DNA of 64,000 bases from Falciphora oryzae. Its lineage: Eukaryota; Ascomycota; Sordariomycetes; Magnaporthales; Magnaporthaceae. A program made the translations under genes and the position numbers. The stretch spans positions 116,578 to 180,577 of the forward strand of contig JNVV01000036.1 of assembly GCA_000733355.1 (NCBI GenBank), given 5' to 3'. This document shows, piece after piece, positions 55,323 to 64,000 of this stretch. Under the pieces are notes generated by a model. That model searched no databases. It was not told where the DNA came from and saw only the letters and a list, made by a program, of their open reading frames with translations. The first letter of the stretch is position 1. Each line of letters starts with the position of its first letter.

Positions 55323-57590
55323 ATGCCACCCCAAGGCGACGTCGCGGCGCGGATGGAAAAGGCTTTTAGCCTCGCCCATTTGCAACACGCGTCGCGCACC
55401 GAAAACACCCCAAACAACCCAACGCAACCCCGAAAAAAACCATCCGTAAGCTCGAATCGACCCAAACCTATCCAAAAAACGATGAACTACGCAAAAACGT
55501 ACTTCCAATCGCTTAATAAAAAAGAAAAAAAAACTACGGCCGCTACAATTATCGCGAACCTCGTACGACACCTCGAAACGACCGGAACGACCACCGCGAC
55601 CCCGACGACTACGATTATCGACCCCGACGCGACTTAAACGATCCTAAAATCCTTCGAGCGAATCGAATTAACGATTAAAAAAAAAATGCATACGACGCAT
55701 AACATTTAACCCGCAAAGGGGGCCGGGAAGCTAACCTAGGCCCAAATTGCAGCAAAGGCTTAAGGAGCTCCCCCCGGGGGCCCGGCGATAGCGAAAAAAA
55801 CAACTGCGCTTCCAATCGATAATAAAGTTTTCACTATCGAAAAAAAGGCATTAATTAAAAAAATGGCCCCGGGAAAGATCCTTTAAATGTGTAACACCAC
55901 GTTAGGTCGCGAATGGGTTAAAACGGCCCACTAACACTTATCGGGAAACATACGCCTGCATTTTAGGGACGCCGAAATTAAAAAAAAAAAGCGGAAAAAA
56001 AAAGCCGAAAGGTATCGGAAATGCGGCGGCGACGGGACCGCGACCAAACGCACGAATGGAAAGCAATGGACCACCCAAACGACCTGGCAGAACATTACGA
56101 GCCCTACTTTTAGTACGCGCTTTTCGTAGCCCTTCCAAAGGGCCCGTAGCACGCTAACCGTTTAAAGCTTAAAAGACCAACGATTACGATGGTGGCGACG
56201 GGTTTACTTACGACGTCCTTTCGACCCCTCCTAAACGATAACGGGAAGGCGGAAACCGGATCGGATTTGGTAAAAACCTTGCAAAAAAACAATAAAACGG
56301 ACGCGATTAGCCGTATAATGGTAGCGGCGTAAAAGCGGCGAAATAACAAACCCACTATAGCAGCCTTTATCCAACTAACGAATTTCGAAGGGGTAAACCG
56401 CCTTTAAAAGAACTACTTTAAATAGGACGGCGCGACGTACCAATGCCGTCCTTTCGACCCCGAATTCGCTACCGCCCAATGCTTCAAATGCTAGAACTGG
56501 GGGCATAAAAGCCCCTAATGCAAGCTTAATATCGCGTGCGTTTAATACGGATTAAAAAAATACGACGATAAATAATGCGAAAAAAAAAAGGAAACCGCGG
56601 CGAAGTTTCTAGGAAATATTAACGAAGCCTTTTATATCCCATGCAATAAAACAAAGCACCCGTCCTACTATTAAAAATGCCTAATCAGGAAATAAGCGCA
56701 ACAAAAAAAAAAAAACGCATGGCTTATACGCTTAACCCATTTCGAAAAATAACCAACCCCGCCGCCGAAATCGCCGCGAACCCCTTTACCCCTTACGCCG
56801 GACCTATAAGGGAAAAAAGGATAAAACCCGGTAATAAAACAAAAGCTTTCCCAAATAAAAAATAAAATCCCATTTATAAAGGTAAACGCGGGGATTCGGT
56901 AAGCCAACGCCTACGTTAAAAAATTCGAAACCTACGAAAAAAGGAAGGCCTTTCTAAAAAAACTACCTTAATAAATAGTATAAACGACGCATTTAAAAAG
57001 GTTGCGGCGAAGCATTAAAAGTAACCCTCGTATTTAATAAAAAACCTTACCATTTGGAAAAAAAAGCCACCCCAGCCGAATATTAAAAAGCTGTACTAAC
57101 GGAACCGGTAACGGAAACCCCGCAAACCCCCATACCGAACCGAAAAAACGCGCCGGAAACCCCGGAACCAGCCCAATAAAAGGACGCAAACGAACTAAAA
57201 CAAACATCGTTACGACCCCCTTTTTTTATAAAAAAAAAAAAAAACTCTTTTAAAAATGCCGGCAAATCCCCGGGAAAGCTAGTAAATAGGCTACGAAAAA
57301 CCTTTAAAACAAACAACAATAACGCCGCGATCCTCTCCTTCTTCCGCAGTTAAAAACCGAAAACACCTTCGAAAAAACCCCGCGTATTTCAATCCCCGGG
57401 GACGCCGAAAACCCTAAAACCCCTAACCACCCCAATATCACCCTCCCTATTAAAAACAATATTACCGAAATTAAATTAAAATAAACCCCTATTACCGATA
57501 ACATAATTCCGCAAAAAGGTTAAAAAAAAACCCCGAAAATATATACCCCGAAAGCGAAAAAGATATAACTATTACAAACATTATATAAAG
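55323..57590 (+). pseudogene. LINE family 1 ORF1 (Gag-like, CCHC knuckles), copy 3
   Basis: From ATG 55323 an open stretch of 104 codons (55323-55637, Thr/Pro-rich), then RIP stops. The first CCHC knuckle is readable near 56470-56525 (Cys-Phe-Lys-Cys...Gly-His...Cys) with one stop inside. The second is damaged: its second Cys and His positions read Tyr. Lys-rich sequence follows. ORF1 would package LINE RNA. The 3' boundary with ORF2 is estimated. Confidence 0.72.
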
Positions 57591-57591
57591 T

Positions 57592-60500
57592 TCGAAATTT
57601 TATAATGGAATATAGGAAAAAAAATAAAGGTACTAAACGCGTTACTGGCAAAAAGCGGTCGCTTTGACGTACTAGCGATCCAAAAGCTACTAAAAAACGG
57701 CAAAAGGGAAACAAAATGCCCGATTTAAACAAAAATAAAAATTATCCAATACTAACAAACGCTAACGCCACGATTTTACGGCGAGGTAACATCACCCTCC
57801 CTTAAGGAAAAAAAAAAATAGGCCCCCTCCCTTTCCCTTCCCCTTTTACCACCACCCCGACCCGTACGCATAATAATTTACGTTAAATCCACGCTACGTA
57901 TATTAGATTACAAAACGAAACCGGATTGGTATCGAGTTATTATCAGCACTAAAAAAAAAACATTACAATATGGTCGGTTTATTTACTAATACCGGGGAGC
58001 ATTATAATAACGAACTGGGTTACCTTTATCGACGACCTCGTAAAAAGATACCCCAAAAGCTACAGCTTAATGGTAAAGGATTTTAACCTATATTACAACC
58101 TTTAAATGTCCCGGAAAAAAAAGGAGCTTTTAATGCACGTAGGAGCTGCAAAGCTATTAGGGCTAACAAAAGTATAAAATATGCACTTATTAACCCGCCG
58201 TAACTTCCTAACGAAATCCGCACTACGTTATAAGGATATAACGATAAACCTAACGTGGGCCACAAATAACCTAACCATAACGGAATTTGCGAAATGGGAG
58301 CAAAAAGGTAACGACCACGCGGGGATTATAACTACAATTTAAAAGCTAAGCCCTTAACTAAAAACCTTTAAAAAAAAAAGTGGAATTGGAAAAAAATCGA
58401 TAAAAAAAACGCGAAAAATTTGGCGGCAACTCGCATAACCAAATCAACCCGACCCTTTAGCGACCTATAAGCGATTAACGATCGAATGAACGAATTAATT
58501 AAAGCTATATTAAAAATTAAAAATTTCACCGTCTTAAAGCGGAAAAACAAACCCGGAAGCTGCAATTAATGGACTAAGGAAATTTTACAATTACTTCGTA
58601 AAAAATACGAAGCCGAAAAAAAATGGAAGCGAAACCGTACCGACGTAGCTAAAGTCCTAATAAAGGAATTAACGAAAAAAAAAAACAAGCTATTAAAATA
58701 GCAAAAAGGTATACGTAGCGTACCGCTATATACGAAACGAGCAAAAAATAAAACGCTAAAAGCATATAAACGATCGCTAAATGGGCAAAAAAAAAAAAAG
58801 CCACTAACCCCTACCGCCCTTTTCCTTACCAACGTTAAAGCTAGGGGGCGGAAAGGTTACGGCGACCCGGTAAACTAAAAAAAAAGCTTTAAAAGCGAAA
58901 TTCTTCCTAACGTCCATAACCGACGTTTCGAACGTTCCGAACGACCCCTTTACAAACGCTACCCTATTAGAAATTCGCCGAAAGGTATCCGCGGAAAACG
59001 TAAAAAAGGTTTTGCGAAAAACCGGATTATAAAAGGCACTAAAGCTAATAGGCATCCCAAACGGAAGCCTATTAGCAATAGGACCCGCTTTATTTACGGC
59101 TATAACGGAGCTATTTACCGCGTGCATAAACTACGGCTATTTCCCCGCGAAATTCCGGCGGTTTCGCACTATTATCCTATAAAAACCCGACAAAAACCCT
59201 AATATAATCGGAACTTAAAAGCCGATCGCTTTATTAGAAATTATAGGGAAAGTTTTAAAAAAGAATTTGGCAAACCGCATAAAAAACACAATAAAAAAGT
59301 ATTAGCTACTTTTTAACGAACAAATGGGAAACCGATAAAATAAATCGACGGAAATAACTATGCACCTTTTTACGGATGTAATTAATATAGTTTAAAACGC
59401 GAAAGCAGTAATAAAGCTTTTATCCCTCGATATTAGCGGCGCTTTTAATACGGTATCGCATTTACGCTTATTGGACGAGCTTAAAAAACACGGATACCTA
59501 TTATAGCTATTGCAATTACTAAAAAGCTTTTTAAATAAAAGGAAAACATCCCTCCATTTTAACGGCGAAAACATTAGAACGTTAAAAGTATTTTACGGAA
59601 TCCCACAAAGCTCCCCGATTTCCCCCATCCTATTTATCCTTTACACCGTAAAGCTATATAAAAGCTTCCGCGAAATAAAAGGGGTAATATTAATAAAATT
59701 CGCGAACGATACCAACCTAATTAGCTTCGACCGCAACGCAATTAACGTAATAAAAAAACTTAATATAGCATATAACGTATGCATTAAATAAACTACCAAA
59801 TTCGAAGCAAAATTCGACCTAAGCAAATACTAATTTATTTAGCTAACTAAAAAACGAAAACCACCCCCTACCCTCCCGTTACGTTTCGGGGAAATTACTA
59901 TAAAACCGAAAAAAACCAAAAAAGGCGTTCGAATTTTTAGCTTTTAAATCGATTCCAAATTGAAATGGACCTAACATATACGGAAAATATACGATAAAAT
60001 GGAATACTAAAAGCTATTTTTTATACGCTTCGCAGCGACCATTTAAAAACCCACGTTTATTAAAACCAAATACCTATACCTAGCGGTAATTAAAGCAGCT
60101 TTAGGGTTCGCAACCCCCGCGTACTACAAATTCGACGGGAACTTATAAAAACCTAAAGGGGTAGCTAAAACGTAGGCGAAAATGTAAAACGAATATTTAA
60201 AAAAAACGACCGGAGCATATAAAAATATACTATAAAAGCTGTTAAAGGCAAAAACATACGTAACGCCAATTAATATTTAATTAAACGAACGAATCGCTTA
60301 TTTCGAAAGGAAATTACGAAATAGCGGAATAGCGGAAAAAATCGAAAAAGCATATAAAGGCGTAAAAAAAACTCTAAAAAATACGAAAAGGCGACAATCC
60401 GTAACGACGTTTAAAAAAATACGCAAACGCGAAAAGGCAACCAATTGGATACTAAACCAATCCCCCGAAAAAGCTATCGAAAAGGAATAGAGGGAGCAAT

Positions 60501-60906
60501 AAAGAAAGTACGCAGCCCGCACGAAACGATGGGTAAAAGCGAACAAAAGGGAACTAAACGAAAAAAAGCTACTATTTTACCGAAACCTATATAAAACCGA
60601 AAGCTCTTTATTAATCCAGCTACGTACGGAACGGTTAAGGTTAAAAAGCTATTTAGCGTTAAAGCAAGTTTTAAAAATAAACGCGGAATGTCTTTGCGGG
60701 CAATCCCCGGAAACAATCGCTTACGTATTGGGTTATTGCTTTAGCTTTCGCGAAAAACGAATAACGTTGTTACAAATAGTATCGGAAGTAATAACGTTAA
60801 CGCTAAACCGTTAAAAGGAAACGGCGAAAATAATTCGGTGGTTTTTACGGATAGGACTTATTTTAAATTACGTTTTATCCGCAAATATTATAAACGAATA
60901 AATTAA
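57592..60906 (+). pseudogene. LINE family 1 ORF2 (endonuclease and reverse transcriptase), copy 3
   Basis: The apurinic-type endonuclease N-terminus is clear near 57592-57720 (Ile-Leu-stop-Trp-Asn start and Asp-Val-Leu-Ala-Ile-Gln segment). Reverse transcriptase follows, with an open stretch 59510-59791 holding the SP-ISPILFILY motif and Phe-Ala-Asn-Asp at 59699-59710, where copy 1 keeps FADD. The C-terminal Cys-Leu-Cys-Gly motif is at about 60688-60740. It ends at TAA 60904-60906. No frame shift is apparent between these landmarks. Confidence 0.83.
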
Positions 60907-61346
60907 AAAAAAGGAAAAAAAAAAAAAAAGGAAATAAAAAAAGGAACGCCGTAACGAAACGGCGAACTTTAAAAAGGGATAAGGGGTTATCGTAACCCCG
61001 GCTTTAAGGAATTGAACCTAAAGGACCTTGTTAAAGGAGCTTTACGATTACGAACTATAATTATAATAACCAATATATAACCTAACCCAACCTTTACGCG
61101 GGGCTTTGGCGAAAATAAAAAAAAGTAAACGGGATGCAATAAAAAAATTAAGCCGAAATTAAACGATTATTTACGGCTTATTTAACCTTAGCGCGGGGGC
61201 GCTACCCGTTATTTAAAGTAACGGAAATTTATAAGCTAACACCCGGAAGGCGCTAACCCCTTTTAAAAAAGCTAGCCGAAAAAAGAACCGGGAAAAAAAG
61301 AAATAAATTAGTCCGTTAGAAAATCGAAAAAAACCCGAAAACCCCT

Positions 61347-62526
61347 TTACGCGTTTTTACCGCTATTCGCCGGCGGGTTACTAACATCGTCGGAACTACC
61401 GTTATTACCGCTATCGCTACTATCGCTACTATCGCTACCGACATTGCCGATACTATTACCGCCGTTGCTAACCTCCGGTCCCAAAAAAAAAGCACCGGCG
61501 TATCCGCGAAATCCCAAATATTAAAAAAAGTCCTTAATTATCCCTTTAAAACGGGGAGCCGCGTTATCGAATATAACGAAAGCGGCCTAATAGTCGTCGG
61601 GATTTACGGTTTCGCCGCAAGCTACCTTTTAAACTACTTCAAGCTAAGTTTTAATACCGTAAAAAAGGAAACCAAAAGCTAAATTACGACGCGCTTAAAC
61701 AACGTCCGGATTAACCGTAAAGTAACGGAAAGGAACCTGCGAACCAATAGGGGCGTATGCTTTATAAGCGTTTTTAAACGCCTAATAAGCGGCCTTTTCC
61801 TCGGTTTTAAGCCAAACGCCCTAATTTTAAAAATGTATTAGCTACGTATCCGGAAAAACGAAAAAAAAATAAAAAAAAAACCTATATTTTTATTGCGGCT
61901 TTTAAAAGCGCTAATTTAGGCCCGCTATTTGCGAAAATTAAAAAAGGCGTTGCAATTTTCGAAATCGTTACGGATTTTTAATAAAATCGCAACGGTTTCG
62001 TTAAAAGCTATACCGGACCTTAACGCGGTTTTTTTATCCGCAAAAATGCACCGACCGTTTTTACTAGCTTTTTTTTTAAAGCAGCAATAAACGCATTTTT
62101 TGGATTTAGAATTTAGTTAAATATAAATATTAAAAAAGTATCGGAAAATAGGAAAAAAGGAAAACGGAAATATAATTTACTAATATTTTGGATACAACGG
62201 CGATCGGGAAAAAAATCGTTAGCTATTATACGGAAACAAATGCCGCAACTTTTGCTACCGGCTGGGACATTAGGAGGGGTTAACGAAAGGCCGTAAAAAC
62301 GCTTTAACGAAAAAAAGAACTTACAAACGGCGTTTTTTGCGGCGCTTCCGGCCCGCGGGCGAAAAAGGAGGAAAAAAATTGCGCTTTGGCATTACGCGCA
62401 TTTGATGGGTATACGGGAAATCGCAATGGAACATTAGGGACGGTAGCGCGCTGCCGAAGAGGGTTAAAGGGGCTTGCGAGGTCGCGGAAGGCAGGGAAAA
62501 CGTACCGGATCGCATTGCTTTGGGCT
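61347..62526 (-). pseudogene. Antisense gene of LINE family 1, copy 3
   Basis: Counterpart of 9035-10213, full length (1,180 bp against 1,179), opposite to ORF2, ending TAA 61349-61347. The second Cys pair lies near 62250 and the acidic Gly/Asp tail near 61355-61470. The positions of the three introns are preserved in sequence. Broken by RIP stops and by a Cys loss in the third Cys group. Confidence 0.58.
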
Positions 62527-62956
62527 ATTGTTGTTAAGGATTAAAAAGGATCAAAAATCGCGAGGGAAAAAAAGCGTAGGATATTAGGCAAGGCACCGGC
62601 GTTAACAAAAGGAAAGCACAAGGAGGTTGGCCGAATTTGGAAAAAACGATAAAAAAAAACAACGACCAACCGAACCAACCGAGCGATTACCCCGATACGA
62701 CTCCAAAACCACACCCCGATACCCCGCGTCGACCGACACACTCTCTTTTTCACTAACATTAGAAATACGGTAGTAAAACCGTACTTTAACAAACAAGCAT
62801 ACGAAAAGGACTCGCTAGCAGCTTAACGGGACCTTTTTACCCGACCTTATTAAACCGGTTATAACACCGGAGGCACGGTTTTTATCCCAATATTACCTAA
62901 ATTAGCAGATACTCCCTATGGCTTATAGAAGTCGAAAAGGGTAAATAAATCTATAT

Positions 62957-63140
62957 ACTTATATATATATTCATACGTCCGTTATGTCTGTAAAAGACCT
63001 CGGTGCCTCTACTGTGTATATTTACATGTAAAAACCCTTGAACTCGTCCTCGGGTGCGTGTCGCCCCGCTCCGGAGCCTGGGAGTAAAAACCATGTCTGC
63101 TCTTCGTATACGGTCCTGCTGTGTTGAACAGTGGTGCCAT
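62957..63140 (-). mobile_element. LINE family 2 fragment C, 3' end only
   Basis: 184 bases of the shared LINE family 2 3' terminus (TATTCATACGTCCGTTATG near 62970), minus-strand orientation, 5'-truncated at 63140. Not RIP-mutated. It joins tail to tail with the 3' end of LINE family 1 copy 3. Confidence 0.82.
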
Positions 63141-63434
63141 GTTTTTATTACTTATTTTACTATATTTATTTCTTTATTTTTATTACTAGTTTTTAATATA
63201 AATTAATAAAATAAAAGGTTTTAAAATTATACGAAAATTATGTAAAATTTATGCAAGTCGGACTAAAAATGGACTAATTTAATCCGTTTAGTTAGTTTAA
63301 AAAAAATTAGTTAGTCATTAGTTAGTTTAAAAAAAATTAGTTAGTCATTAGTTAGTTTGACCGTAGACTAAGACTAACTAAATTAAATTAGTCTGGATTA
63401 AGACTAAAGACTAAGGATTAAATTCCGAACCCTG
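63141..63434 (+). mobile_element. hAT terminus, transposase side
   Basis: Ends AATTCCGAACCCTG at 63434, the reverse complement of the hAT start at 31763. Subterminal TTAGTTAGTCATTAGTTAG repeats at 63290-63350 match the layout of the transposase side of that element. The other end is missing. No gene inside. Confidence 0.75.
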
Positions 63435-64000
63435 CTTATTAATACGCTAGCCACTTTTTAGCGAATAATCGATTACGTATTGCGGGAATATTTCGATATT
63501 TTCGTTTTTGTATATTTGGACGATATCCTAATTTTTTTAAAAACATTGGAAAAATACAAAAAGTACGTTTATAAAATGCTATAAAAGCTATAAAACGTTA
63601 AACTTTTAATAAACCTAAAAAAATGTGTATAGCACATTTAAAAAGTCGTTTTTTTAAGTTTTATTATTACGTTAGGAAAAATCTGCATAAACCTTAAAAA
63701 AGTGTACGAAATTAAAAAAATAACCCGTATTTACGAACGTTAAAAAAATCCGAAGTTTTTTTAGGGTTTATAAACTTTTATCGACGGTTTATTCGAAATT
63801 TTAACAAAAAAGCTATACCATTTACGAATTTTACTAAAAACGATATCTAATTCCATTAGGGGAAGCAAAAACAAAAAGCTTTCGAATTATTACGGAAAGC
63901 CGTTTCGCAAAAGCCAATTTTAACGATACCAAACCCAAATAAGCTTTTTAAAGTTAAAACCGATACGTCGGATTTCGCAATCGGGGGATAATTCGGATAA
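63435..64000 (+). pseudogene. Ty3/gypsy reverse transcriptase to RNase H, continues past the window
   Basis: The plus-strand frame has Tyr-Leu-Asp-Asp at 63513-63524, a Lys-Lys-Cys segment near 63615, a Phe-Xxx-Xxx-Phe-Ile segment near 63645, an N-F-Y-R-R-F-I-type block near 63775-63800 and the RNase H start (Thr-Asp-Thr-Ser-Asp-Phe-Ala) near 63960. Stops are mainly TAA and TAG. Same orientation as the gag remnant at 34894-35510, so they may be parts of one interrupted element. Protease and the reverse transcriptase start are missing. Confidence 0.75.

Larger units (their letters stand above)
55281..62956 (+). mobile_element. Tad-like LINE, family 1 copy 3, RIP-mutated
   Basis: Plus-strand LINE colinear with copy 1 over its full length. 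It starts near ACGAGAATCGGCACCG (the reverse complement of the copy 1 end) and ends GTAAATAAATCTATAT at about 62956. ORF1 is at 55323-57590, ORF2 at 57592-60906, then a 2-kb 3' region with the antisense gene. The unassigned 55210-55280 upstream is GC-rich and not shared with copy 1. Confidence 0.88.

Noticed and set aside
1..64000. tRNA, rRNA, centromere or telomere sequence
   Set aside because: No cloverleaf, rDNA-like stretch or telomeric TTAGGG tract was seen; AT-richness alone does not indicate a centromere.

Overview
The window looks like a gene-poor, AT-rich compartment of a filamentous ascomycete (Pezizomycotina) genome. It is almost entirely nested transposable elements. Most were degraded by repeat-induced point mutation (RIP, C to T mainly at CpA): reading frames run for kilobases without frameshifts but are cut by TAA and TAG stops, CpA/TpG is depleted and CpG survives. 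No rRNA, tRNA or ordinary housekeeping gene was seen.

Layout. 95-7708 is a complete copia LTR retrotransposon (626-bp LTRs, 5-bp target duplication) inside an older LTR fragment. 8605-16297 is a Tad-like LINE on the minus strand (family 1, copy 1). 16534-18900 is a DUF6589-like pseudogene, followed by LTR fragments, a gypsy RNase H remnant and a truncated solo copia LTR. 20129-27719 is a second copia-like LTR element (394-bp LTRs, 5-bp target duplication) whose interior is studded with the palindrome CGTACG. 27790-29947 and 32844-34706 are two Fot1/pogo elements; the first carries a clean 293-bp solo LTR. 29950-31330 and 34894-35510 are gypsy gag remnants on opposite strands, and 31763-32730 is a hAT deletion derivative. 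35511-40399 is a RIP-mutated copy of a second LINE (family 2). 40400-47340 holds two inverted hAT half-elements around a GC-rich, largely unmutated LINE family 2 copy. 47341-53404 is family 1 copy 2, 53405-54560 a GC-rich island, 54565-55209 the accessory-gene end of a hAT, and 55281-62956 family 1 copy 3. The window ends with a LINE family 2 3' fragment, a hAT terminus and gypsy reverse transcriptase.

How it fits together. The main observation is that both LINE families carry, between the end of ORF2 and the 3' terminus, a gene on the strand opposite to ORF2. In family 2 (43195-44615) it is intact: seven exons, six GT-AG introns with branch sites, consistent phases, 340 codons. In family 1 it is RIP-broken, but three introns and their phases can be read in copy 1 and the gene recurs in all three copies. 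Both encode a cysteine-motif protein. Antisense placement would let introns survive retrotransposition, because the LINE transcript cannot splice them. Two further oddities are the 35-fold CGTACG array across the pol frame of the 20129-27719 element and a small zinc-knuckle gene that appears to belong to the hAT family.
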